Below are positions 33,598 through 41,894 of a stretch of 64,000 nt of DNA, piece after piece; positions within the stretch are counted from its first letter, which is position 1, and each line of letters begins with the position of its first letter. Origin of the DNA: Micromonospora sp. WMMD980. Lineage in GTDB: Bacteria > Actinomycetota > Actinomycetes > Mycobacteriales > Micromonosporaceae. The translations under genes were made by a program, and so were the position numbers. The notes beneath the pieces were generated by a model. That model had not been told where the DNA came from and did no database searches. It worked only from the letters and a program-made list of their open reading frames with translations. The DNA is taken from positions 4,650,001 through 4,714,000 of the forward strand of contig NZ_JARUBE010000003.1 of NCBI RefSeq assembly GCF_029626035.1, in the 5' to 3' direction.

Positions 33598-35511
33598 TTA
33601 TCGAAGCGACGGCTCGTTCGCGTCGATCTCGTAGGCGAGTCGGCCGATCAGGAGGTTGAGCTGTTCGCGGAGTGCGCGGAAGTGGCCGTTGACTGATGGC
33701 CGCAGGAGGTGGTTCCAGCGGGAGTAGATGTAGCGGGTTTCATCGCCGGGTGATCGTCGAGCGTGAAGGTCGGGGCGGATGGTGGGGGCGTAGATGTGGT
33801 CCCCGTGGGTGATCTCGGTCCAGACCCAGGTGCTGGCGAGTCGGCGTTTGCCGTGGCCCCAGTCGGTGTGTGGCACTCGCCGCTTGTTCACGAGTTGTTC
33901 GGGGAGTCCGTCGGTGATCTCGCGCCACTGGTCTTCTGGGATCTGCCAGTTGGCGAGCGCGTCGCGGCGTCGGCCGTAGTCGAGCAGTTCGGCGTCGGTG
34001 TCGAGGTGGTGGGCGAGCGCGTCGACAGCGTGGTGGAACGCGGCGGTGCGGGCGGAGGTGGTGAGCGCGCGGTGCACGACGTTCATGGCGTTGACGGCTG
34101 CATGCCGGGGTATGCCGAGGTGGGTGGCGGCGTCGGTGCTGGTGCTGTCGGAGGCGATGTGCGCGAGGCGTATGGCCACTGCGTGCTGAAGCAGCCGGGT
34201 CTTGAGGTCGGTGAAGTCGCTGAGGTAGTTGTCGATCCAGTGCTGTGGTGGCCGCTGCGGGATGTGCTGGACGCGCAGGCGGGTGGGTGGTGGTCCGGTC
34301 AGGCCTTGGCGGCGGGTGGCCCGGCTGGGCACTCCTGTGCGTTTGATGATGTGCAGGGCGCCGACTTCCGGGCCGAGCGCGGTGTGCAGGCCGGGTGAGC
34401 AGTAGCCGTCTCCGGGGAGGTACTGCTTGATCCACGGGCGAAGGCTCGGCGTGTTGTCGAGGAGGTTCGCGAGGAGATGCCGGACGGTGTCTGAGTCACC
34501 GGCTGAGGTGATGGCTGAGGCGGTGGTGAGCAGGGCCGCGTTCGTGGCGGCGTCGGTGGGTGGTTTGTCGTAGAGGGCGTTGTCGCGCGCTCGTCCGCGC
34601 TGCTGGCGGTCCTTGGCGATCTGGCGGCGGATGTGCTCGACGTGCCGGTCGATGAGCGCCGCGTTCCGGGTTGTGGTGACGAGAGGGCGGGCCAGCGGCC
34701 AGGATCCACCGATGACGCAGCTGAGGATGCGCAGGTCGGTGACGTATTGTCCGGCGGTGGCGTGTCCGCCGGCGCTGCGGGTGGGGCTGTTGTCGTGCAA
34801 CAGGGTGAGCAGGCGCTCTTGCAGCGCGAGTGCCGCGGAGTCGGCGTCGTGGACGGCTGGCGGCGATTGATCGAGCCGTTGGCCGCAGCCGCGCTCGGCT
34901 GAGCGGCAGGGGCTTGGGCGGAGGTTGGCACGGCAGGCGACGGGATGCAGGGTGGCGTCAAGGCGCCGAGGCAGCATCCTGGTGCCGCTGTCACGGGCCA
35001 GCGCGGGTTGGCCGCAGGCCGGGCAAGCGTGGGCGAGCAGCCGCTGGTGCGCGGTGCAGGCGAACACGACGGGTAGCCGCCAGAGCTTGCTCCAACCGCC
35101 GCCGTGCTGGTTCTGGATGTCGCTGCCGTCGCCGGCCAGGCATTCGGGGCAGTGTCGGGTGAACCGGGCGAAGATCCAGTTCTCCTTGACGAGCATGCCG
35201 TGGGCGAGGCGTCGGTGCCGTCCGGTGCGCAGCGGGTTCAGTGGCGGGTAGGGGGTGCTCAGGCTGTCCAGGGTCAGGGCTGCGACTTCGTTCGGGGTGA
35301 GCCGGGTGGTGCGGGCGAACGTGGCCGCGCCGTGGCGGGTGAGGGTGATCATGTTGCTGGCGCGGGCGCCGTCGGGTGGTTGTGCGAGACCGGTGAGGTG
35401 TTCCAGTCGGGCGGGAGTGAGGTCCAGCCGGTGCGCGAGGCGCAGGATGTAGCCGGGCAGCGACTCGTCTGGCAGTGGTGTGAGGCTGCGTGGCAGCGGT
35501 GTGCCACTCAC
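33598..35511 (-). CDS. tniQ: TniQ-family targeting protein (second copy)
   Basis: GTG at 35511 overlaps the stop of the other tniQ (GTGA). N-terminus TPLPRSLTPLPDESLPGYILRLAHRLDLTPARLEHLTGL is the TniQ signature. Zinc-finger-like Cys pairs follow: RHCPECLAG (about residue 120), CTAH and HACPACGQ (about 165), then CRANLRPSPC. The long C-terminal part (to 637) has helical blocks and the 'AATHLGIPRHAAVNAMNVVHRAL' segment that looks like a DNA-binding helix-turn-helix. In Tn7-type systems TniQ/TnsD proteins choose the target and recruit TnsC. It differs widely from the preceding TniQ beyond the shared layout. Confidence 0.87.
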   Translation of the reverse strand: MSGTPLPRSLTPLPDESLPGYILRLAHRLDLTPARLEHLTGLAQPPDGARASNMITLTRHGAATFARTTRLTPNEVAALTLDSLSTPYPPLNPLRTGRHRRLAHGMLVKENWIFARFTRHCPECLAGDGSDIQNQHGGGWSKLWRLPVVFACTAHQRLLAHACPACGQPALARDSGTRMLPRRLDATLHPVACRANLRPSPCRSAERGCGQRLDQSPPAVHDADSAALALQERLLTLLHDNSPTRSAGGHATAGQYVTDLRILSCVIGGSWPLARPLVTTTRNAALIDRHVEHIRRQIAKDRQQRGRARDNALYDKPPTDAATNAALLTTASAITSAGDSDTVRHLLANLLDNTPSLRPWIKQYLPGDGYCSPGLHTALGPEVGALHIIKRTGVPSRATRRQGLTGPPPTRLRVQHIPQRPPQHWIDNYLSDFTDLKTRLLQHAVAIRLAHIASDSTSTDAATHLGIPRHAAVNAMNVVHRALTTSARTAAFHHAVDALAHHLDTDAELLDYGRRRDALANWQIPEDQWREITDGLPEQLVNKRRVPHTDWGHGKRRLASTWVWTEITHGDHIYAPTIRPDLHARRSPGDETRYIYSRWNHLLRPSVNGHFRALREQLNLLIGRLAYEIDANEPSLR

Positions 35512-37457
35512 GGGCCGGCGGGGGTGTTGCGGGGAACGGCGAGGTTCGCCTGGCGGTGGTCGCGGCTGTCGATTTCGACGGCGAGTTGGGTGGCGTAGTC
35601 GACGAGCAGGCGGTCGAGGGCGATGTCGTGCAGGCGGATGCAACCGTCGCGGAAGCGGGCGACCATCGCGTAGGCGCTCAGCCGCCAGGCGTTGTGCAGG
35701 TGAGGGGGCTGCCGGTCGCGGATGGGATGCGGGGCGAACAGGTGTTCGCTGCCGGTCAGCCGTGACCAGACGATGATGGAGGCGCTCTGGCGTTTGCGGT
35801 CGCCGAGTTCGGGTTCGCGTCCGTGGATCCACTCCGGCGGTGGCAGCTGTTGCGTGAGGTGCCGCCAGGTGGCGGGGTCGATGCACCAGTCGCGCAGTGC
35901 GGTGCGCCGTTGGTGGTAGTCGGTGCGGCTGGAGGCGGCTTCGATGTGGTCGGCGAGGTCGTGGATGGCTGCCTCGAACTCGTGGGGGTCGCTGCGCTGG
36001 CGCGCCCACGCGTGCACCGCTTTGACGCTGGAGTAGCAGCGGGAGCGTGCGGCTGCGGTGTCGGGCAGTCCGAGACGCGCGGCGGCCTGGCCGATCGAGC
36101 CCCCTGCGGTCGTTTGACACAGGTGCAGCGCGGCGGTTCGTCGCAGGTGCACAGGGTTGACGTCGTCGAAGTGGGCCAGGAACCGCATGAACCAGTCGGG
36201 TTGCAGGAACTGGGCGATGTGTTCGGGGCCGAAGGGTGTGCGTCGGATCGGGACGCGCAGACCGCGGGCACGCCGTGGGCGGGCGTAGGTCTGCAGGGCC
36301 GGGGCGATGGCTTGGCGTAGCCCTTCGGAGCTGTTGGGACGTTCTTCGAGGAATTGGCGGCTCCAGTCGGCGCGGGCCGGGCGGCGCGGGTCGTGGGTGA
36401 GCAGGCCGCGCAGGTGGCCGGTCAACTCGCGCGGATGCGCGAGGGTCAACAGTCGGTCGGCGGTGGCCAGCAGCGCCGCGCAGGCGATTGCGTTGGCGGG
36501 CGGGCTGCGGTGATCGTCGATCGTCGGCGTCCGGTGCTCGCTGCCGGAGCGGTCCGTCGGGTGGTGTGGGGCTGCGGTGAGGTGGCGTTCGAGCACGTCG
36601 GCGAGCTCGATAGTGGGCACCAGGTCGTGGGCCAGCGGCCAGGAGCACCGGATGAGGTAGCTGAGTTGGATCAGGTCGGTGAAGTACTGGATGGCGGTGG
36701 TGCGTTGACCGAGGACGACGACGTTGTCGGGTCGGGTGGTGTCGAGCGCGTCGCGGATGCGCTGCTGCAGGCGCAGCGTTGCCGGTGGCGGCGTGACTGC
36801 GGTGACATCGCCGGTCAGCCAGACCCCGCAGCCGGCGGCCTGGTCTCGCCGGATCGGGCTGATGGTGGCCCGGCACTGGCTCGGGTGCAGGGTTTCATCG
36901 GACCAGCGAGGTAGCGCTCCGTTCTCCTTGTGGTGAGCGAGGTGCCCGGCGCTGCACTGGTGGTTCAGGTAGCAGCGATGCACGGGGCAGGCGAACACGA
37001 CGGGCAGCCGCCAGGCGCGTCGCCAGCTGCCGGCATGCGGCCACGAGGCGGTGGAATCCGGCGGGGCCAGGCAGCGCGGACAGTAGCGGGAGTAGTTCGT
37101 CAACAACCAGCCGTCGAGGTGGCGCTTGACGCCGCGGCGTCCGCTCGGCTGCGGCCGGGGTCTGGCAGCGGGGTAGCGGGGTGCGTACGCGGCGAGGAAC
37201 AACGCCTCGGTCTCGGCGTGGGTCAGCCGGGTGGCGTGCGCGAAGCGGTGACGCGCGGCCGGCTCGCCGTCAACGAGCAGCCCGGTCCGCGCCGCTGCGC
37301 GGTATCGGCTGCCCGTTGGCGGACAGACCAGGCCGGTGGCGACCACCAGCCGGGCCGGCGACCTCTCGAGCCGGCGCGCTAGGCGCAGCACGTAACCGAC
37401 GATCGATTCGTCGGGAAGCGGGTCCAGGCTGCGGGGCAGTGGCAGGCGGCCGGTCAC
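35508..37457 (-). CDS. tniQ: TniQ-family targeting protein (first copy)
   Basis: A 649-residue protein starting with GRLPLPRSLDPLPDESIVGYVLRLARRLERSPARLVVATGL, the TniQ N-terminal signature. Cys motifs RYCPRCLAPP (about residue 135) and CPVHRCYLNHQC fit a zinc finger; a later CRATISPIRRDQAAGC resembles the equivalent in the second copy. A helix-turn-helix-like stretch GSIGQAAARLGLPDTAAARSRCYSSVKAV lies in the C-terminal third. Overlaps both the TnsC gene upstream and the second tniQ downstream by four bases, so all are made from one message. Confidence 0.87.
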   Translation of the reverse strand: MTGRLPLPRSLDPLPDESIVGYVLRLARRLERSPARLVVATGLVCPPTGSRYRAAARTGLLVDGEPAARHRFAHATRLTHAETEALFLAAYAPRYPAARPRPQPSGRRGVKRHLDGWLLTNYSRYCPRCLAPPDSTASWPHAGSWRRAWRLPVVFACPVHRCYLNHQCSAGHLAHHKENGALPRWSDETLHPSQCRATISPIRRDQAAGCGVWLTGDVTAVTPPPATLRLQQRIRDALDTTRPDNVVVLGQRTTAIQYFTDLIQLSYLIRCSWPLAHDLVPTIELADVLERHLTAAPHHPTDRSGSEHRTPTIDDHRSPPANAIACAALLATADRLLTLAHPRELTGHLRGLLTHDPRRPARADWSRQFLEERPNSSEGLRQAIAPALQTYARPRRARGLRVPIRRTPFGPEHIAQFLQPDWFMRFLAHFDDVNPVHLRRTAALHLCQTTAGGSIGQAAARLGLPDTAAARSRCYSSVKAVHAWARQRSDPHEFEAAIHDLADHIEAASSRTDYHQRRTALRDWCIDPATWRHLTQQLPPPEWIHGREPELGDRKRQSASIIVWSRLTGSEHLFAPHPIRDRQPPHLHNAWRLSAYAMVARFRDGCIRLHDIALDRLLVDYATQLAVEIDSRDHRQANLAVPRNTPAGP

Positions 37458-38725
37458 GCGCTGCGGGCGGAGTCAGCGGCGGGGATGCCTCGATCGTCGA
37501 AGACGGTGTTGCGGCCACGTTTGGCGGGCCGTCGGCGTGCGGCGTTGTCGGTGTCGACCGGGGGGACGGGCGGAATCTCACCGGCGGACGCATCGCGGGT
37601 CGGGTCGTCGCCGACCTCGACCACGACCCTGTCCAGCAGCGCCTGGGTGAGGCGTTCCTCGCCGCTGTCGAGGGCTTCGGCGCAGCCGTCCTCGATGAGC
37701 CGTTCCAGCAGGCCGACCACCCCGCCGGTGCGGCGGAACAAGTATTCGGGCATGGTGGCGTCGGTGAGCATCGCCGGGGCGGCGTTGAGCAGCCGCAGGT
37801 GCTGCTCCAGGCCGGTCAGGTGCGCGGTCCACGCGGCGATGCGTCCTGCGGTGTCGTAGCGGAAGGGCTCGAGATGGACGAGGTCGAACCGGCGTTCGGT
37901 CTGGGTGGAGAGGCCCTCCCCACTGGGCGGGGGTGGGAAGACGATTTGACCGGTGCGCCGGTCGTGGCGGCCTTCGCGCAGCAGGCCGGAGCCGGGGATG
38001 TCCACGCCGATGAGGATCAGCGTGGTGTGCATGCTCATGAACGCCCGCAGCAGGTCGAGGGTGTCCTGGTCGTCGGCGCGGTGCATCTTCAACCGGGTGA
38101 TGTCGTCGAGCAGCAGCGCCCGGACGCCGTGGTCGTGCAGCGAGGTCCGCACCGATCTGGTCAGCTGCGGCAGCGTCATCTTGTGGTGATCGGCGCCGAA
38201 GAAGTCCAGGATCGCCTCGCAGGTGCTCTTCGGCTTCGCCGTCACCGGGGTCTGGACGTAGGCGACCGGCGCGTGCAGGTCCCGTGTGCCGGGGACTGCA
38301 TTCGGGTTGAGCTGGGCGTGTAGCTCCAGCCAGGCGTCCTCGAACGCCGCCGCGATCTCGCAGGCGGTCTCGGTCTTGCCCTGGTATCCGCCACCGGTGA
38401 TCATCAGTCCGGCGCGGGTGGTCGGTTTGTGTTTGAGGGCGTTGCTCTGCAGCCGCGAGCGCATCATCCGGGTGACCGTGAGGCTCATCGGAGTGTCCTG
38501 CATCGGCAAGTTCGCGTGGGTGGCGGCCCGGTGCAGATCATGCAGGTGACGTCGGCGGGGGCTCAGCAGTCGGTAGTCGGCCAGACTCAGCCGGGGTGCC
38601 GGAACGAAGGCGTGCCGGTTCAGCCGCCACCGCCGCCACCCGTCGACGGTCTCCCGGTCGGTGATCGGCCCGGGCAGGATGAACGGTGCCGTCCCGGTCG
38701 TTGGCTGATCGTCTGCGGCACTCAC
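37454..38725 (-). CDS. tnsC: TnsC/TniB-type AAA+ transposition regulator
   Basis: A 423-residue AAA+ protein. N-terminal RLSLADYRLLSPRRRHLHDLHRAATHANLPMQDTPMSLTVTRMMRSRLQSNALKHKPTTRAG precedes Walker A ITGGGYQGKTETA (about residues 109-118), Walker B ALLLDDITRL (about 200-208), and a sensor-1 region LILIGVDIPGSG. In Tn7 and Tn5053 systems this ATPase links TniQ-bound target DNA to the transposase. Four-base overlaps on both sides. The C-terminal 60 residues are Pro-rich and probably disordered. Confidence 0.85.
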   Translation of the reverse strand: MSAADDQPTTGTAPFILPGPITDRETVDGWRRWRLNRHAFVPAPRLSLADYRLLSPRRRHLHDLHRAATHANLPMQDTPMSLTVTRMMRSRLQSNALKHKPTTRAGLMITGGGYQGKTETACEIAAAFEDAWLELHAQLNPNAVPGTRDLHAPVAYVQTPVTAKPKSTCEAILDFFGADHHKMTLPQLTRSVRTSLHDHGVRALLLDDITRLKMHRADDQDTLDLLRAFMSMHTTLILIGVDIPGSGLLREGRHDRRTGQIVFPPPPSGEGLSTQTERRFDLVHLEPFRYDTAGRIAAWTAHLTGLEQHLRLLNAAPAMLTDATMPEYLFRRTGGVVGLLERLIEDGCAEALDSGEERLTQALLDRVVVEVGDDPTRDASAGEIPPVPPVDTDNAARRRPAKRGRNTVFDDRGIPAADSARSA

Positions 38726-41046
38726 CGCTCCTCCGTGCGGTGCTGCCGCTGTCCCGGACCGTCGGCGTCGACGTCCGCGGTGTCCTCATCAGGCAGTAGG
38801 AACAGGTTGCGGCGTCGGAATCCGTCACCGAGGCGCGCCGAAGCGGCAGCGGGTTGCCCGGTAAGGGCTTGGCGGCGTCGGTGGGCGCGGTCATCGTCGA
38901 CGGCTTGCTGCGCCTGCCGGGCCCGGTCGCGCCAGCGGTGCTGCTCGACGGATCCGTCACCGCCGCGGCTGGCACGACGACGCGCCGCCTGGTCACCGGC
39001 GAGGGCGGGGCGGTCAGTGGCGGCGGCGCCGGCCTGGGTGCTCTCCCGTGCGTGGGTGGTGCGTTCGGTCTTGCTCATCCGGGTCGGCCAGGCCTCCACG
39101 GGAATGTGCGCGCCGATCAGGTCCAGCAGCAACGGAAGCAGTTCGGCGTCCGAACGGGGCCGCAACCCGGCCCGGCGCGCCGTGGTGAGCAGCTCGCGTA
39201 CGCGGGCATCGCTGAACGCCGGCACCTCACCGTCCGACGGCGATCCGACCCAGTCCAGGCGATGCCACTGATGCGTCGCCGGGTCCTGGAAGAACACCGC
39301 GCGGGCATCTCGCGGATCCCGGCGCACCACCCACTTCCCGGCATTGCGGCCACCGCGCCCGGACGGAGTATGGCGGTAGGCGTCCAGCGCAGGGCCGTCG
39401 TACCACAGTCCGCGGACCTTGACCCCGCGCTGGCCATGGATCGCGACGTGGTGGGCCGGCAGCAGTTGGTAGTAGAGCTCTGGCGACGGGATCTGCATGG
39501 CGAAGCCGCCCTGCGCCATGGCCGCCGCGAACAGCGTGTTCGGGCTGTGGTCCCCGGCCGGGTCCCAGCACGGGGCGTGCTCACCCAGGCGGCGGTTCTG
39601 CCAAATCTTCACCGTCCACGTCGCGATCAGGTGCTCCATCGCGTCGATGGTCAACACCGCGTCGGCTTCCGGGTCGACGCCGCGGTCGGCGACGTCGACA
39701 CCGCTGTAGCCGAGCAGCTGCTCGAACAGCAGACTGCGCACCGCGCCGAAGGCCCGCTCGACCGCCTGCTTGTCGGTCGGGCGCAGCACCCGCGCCGGCA
39801 GGATGTTGGCCCCCAGCACACGCTGCACCTCCACCAGGTGGTGGTTGCGGTAGACGCTGCCGTGGTCGGTGGTCACCGTCTCCGGAGCGAAGAACGGCAG
39901 CCCGGCCACCTCGTAGCCGGCGAACTCGGCCATCACCGCACCGGGCAGTCCCGGGTAGGGCCAGGCCATGTCCTCGTCCCAGTCCGGGCGCATCGGCAGC
40001 GGCATGGTCACATCACGCAGCAGCATCGCCACGTCCACGGCACTGTCGGACACCAGCGTCAACCGGAACGCCACCATCGAGTGCGTGTAGACATCCAAGG
40101 CGAGGGTCAGATGCACTGAGACCGGCTCCGCGAAGACCGTCTCACGGACCTTCACCGGCAGGACCGTGGTGTCCAGCGCGAGGACCTGCCCCGGCCGGTG
40201 CACCACCACATGTCCGCCGCTGGCCGGTAGCTCGCCGCCGCGGGCGTAGCGCTGCCGGGCACCGCCTGGCCCGAACCACTCTCGCCAGACCAGCCGCAGC
40301 GTGCCGTAACTCGGCACCGCGGCCTGCGCGTCGGCGCCGAAGCGCTCCCGCACGTACTGATGGATCATCCGCTCGCGGGTGCGCATACTCACCCGCGAGC
40401 GGTGCAACGTCTCCTGACGCACCGCGTAGATGGCCTCACGGACCTGCTCACCGACGCTCGGATGACCGCTGCGGGGCCGCAGCCACCGGTCGTCGGCGCA
40501 GCCGACCGGCCCGAACCGTCGCCGCCGGGCCTCCCACCGCAGCAGCGTGCGGTAACCCACCCGCTGCAACGCCAACAGCCGCGCCTGCTCCGCGTCCAGC
40601 AGGGCCAACTCGGCGGCCTTCGCCCGTCGCCGCTGCGTCACCGTCGTCGCCGTCGGGTCATAGCAGGCCTTCGGCTCGCCCGGCCCCGGCCGCAATGGAT
40701 CCCCGCCGCGGAATCCGGTCTCCACCTCCAGCAGATGCGCGACCCGCAGCGCCACCCACTCCCGCTGCCGCTGACTCAGGTCACCCAGCACCGCCGGCTG
40801 CCGACCCCGGTCCGCAGCCGCAAGCAACGGCGATCGGCTCGACTGCCGGCAGCCGGGGTTGCCGACCAGGAACCGCAGGCTCACCGGCATCCGCCGGCCC
40901 GCTGCGGACAACAACACCACCCGCCCGTGATGCGGCTCTGCCCGCTCGACCACCCATTCCGTCCCGTCGAGCACCAGAGCTGCGCCTGGCGACAGGTCCA
41001 ACACCGCCGCCGCCGCGGTCACCGCCCGCGGCCTTCCGTCGCGCAC
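38722..41046 (-). CDS. tnsB: TnsB/TniA-type DDE transposase (Mu/rve integrase fold)
   Basis: A 774-residue protein. N-terminal DNA-binding region (GYRTLLRWEARRRRFGPVG ... RTRERMIHQYVRERFGADAQAAVPSYGTLRLVWREWF) leads to an rve core with catalytic Asp in GQVLALDTTVLPVKV (about 289), Asp in VTTDHGSVYRNHHL (about 392) and Glu in DKQAVERAFGAVRSLL (about 428), with the D-35-E spacing of this fold. A Mu-C-like barrel follows and an Arg-rich disordered tail that could bind TnsC. It makes the 3' cuts and strand transfer. Its start lies 28 bases inside the end of tnsA. Confidence 0.92.
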   Translation of the reverse strand: MRDGRPRAVTAAAAVLDLSPGAALVLDGTEWVVERAEPHHGRVVLLSAAGRRMPVSLRFLVGNPGCRQSSRSPLLAAADRGRQPAVLGDLSQRQREWVALRVAHLLEVETGFRGGDPLRPGPGEPKACYDPTATTVTQRRRAKAAELALLDAEQARLLALQRVGYRTLLRWEARRRRFGPVGCADDRWLRPRSGHPSVGEQVREAIYAVRQETLHRSRVSMRTRERMIHQYVRERFGADAQAAVPSYGTLRLVWREWFGPGGARQRYARGGELPASGGHVVVHRPGQVLALDTTVLPVKVRETVFAEPVSVHLTLALDVYTHSMVAFRLTLVSDSAVDVAMLLRDVTMPLPMRPDWDEDMAWPYPGLPGAVMAEFAGYEVAGLPFFAPETVTTDHGSVYRNHHLVEVQRVLGANILPARVLRPTDKQAVERAFGAVRSLLFEQLLGYSGVDVADRGVDPEADAVLTIDAMEHLIATWTVKIWQNRRLGEHAPCWDPAGDHSPNTLFAAAMAQGGFAMQIPSPELYYQLLPAHHVAIHGQRGVKVRGLWYDGPALDAYRHTPSGRGGRNAGKWVVRRDPRDARAVFFQDPATHQWHRLDWVGSPSDGEVPAFSDARVRELLTTARRAGLRPRSDAELLPLLLDLIGAHIPVEAWPTRMSKTERTTHARESTQAGAAATDRPALAGDQAARRRASRGGDGSVEQHRWRDRARQAQQAVDDDRAHRRRQALTGQPAAASARLGDGFRRRNLFLLPDEDTADVDADGPGQRQHRTEER

Positions 41047-41885
41047 AACAGCGTGGCATCAGTAAGCGGACGACTCAGCTCCATGCCTAATCGTCGATGC
41101 CACAACAGGTGCAGCAGATACGCCCGCGCGACCGCCGGAGCCGACGTCGCGTCCGCGACCTCGGCGAACCCGCGCGGCCCCGCGGACACCACCGCCAGCA
41201 CCTGATCGACCATCCCCAACCGGTCGATCAGCGGACGGCGCTGCGCCGACATCGCATCCAACGAGGCCGGCACGTGCCGGTGCCAGCCGGTCACCACCGC
41301 GTAGCGCCACCCCAGACTCAGCGCCACCTCCGCGGTGGCGGCGAACGCCACCAGGTCCTCGTTCCGCACCCGTGCCGCCGGGCGCACGTCAATCAGCCAC
41401 CGCCCCGCCCGCGTGTAGGCGAGAAAGTCCGGGATGTGCTCCCGAGAACCGGCGTCGGTCACATACCGCAACCGCAGCGGCTGCGCCAGCACGTCAACCA
41501 AGTCGCCGGCGAAGTCCAGCGCCAGCAACAGCCGCGCCTCCTGCAACGACTCGAACCCGTGATGGCGGCCAGTGCTCACCAGGAACTGCAACCCCGAGCG
41601 GTGCCGCTGCCCCCGCCGCCACGAGAACCGGCGCATCGGCTGACAACCCGAGGCCGGCATCGAGGCCAGATCACGCACCGGGCAGAGCACCTCACCGCCG
41701 GCGTACCGCCACGCCGCCGTCCACCTCCGCGTCCAGCCATCCCGCAGATCCAGGACCTCACGCAGGCCGTCCAGGCCACGACACAGCACGGCGAGATCAT
41801 TCCAACGACACACGTGTGACCACTGCCGCTCTTGATCAGCGCGACGCGCACAGCCGGCACCTACGCCTTGTGTTCCTTCAGCCAC
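41019..41885 (-). CDS. tnsA: TnsA-like endonuclease subunit
   Basis: Core: GFESLQEARLLLALDFAG (about residue 110), HIPDFLAYTRAGRWLIDVRPAARV (about 150-170). The Glu of FESLQE and Asp of PDF match the nuclease pair of TnsA. The catalytic Lys position appears as Arg (DVRP). TnsA would cut the 5' strands, giving cut-and-paste movement. The start is uncertain: GTG 41885 is just inside the IS junction (41895); GTG 41813 is an alternative. The frame continues into the IS by chance, and before IS insertion a stop closed it not far upstream, so the gene is probably whole but separated from its promoter. Confidence 0.78.
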   Translation of the reverse strand: MAEGTQGVGAGCARRADQERQWSHVCRWNDLAVLCRGLDGLREVLDLRDGWTRRWTAAWRYAGGEVLCPVRDLASMPASGCQPMRRFSWRRGQRHRSGLQFLVSTGRHHGFESLQEARLLLALDFAGDLVDVLAQPLRLRYVTDAGSREHIPDFLAYTRAGRWLIDVRPAARVRNEDLVAFAATAEVALSLGWRYAVVTGWHRHVPASLDAMSAQRRPLIDRLGMVDQVLAVVSAGPRGFAEVADATSAPAVARAYLLHLLWHRRLGMELSRPLTDATLLCATEGRGR

Positions 41886-41894
41886 CGTGCCATC

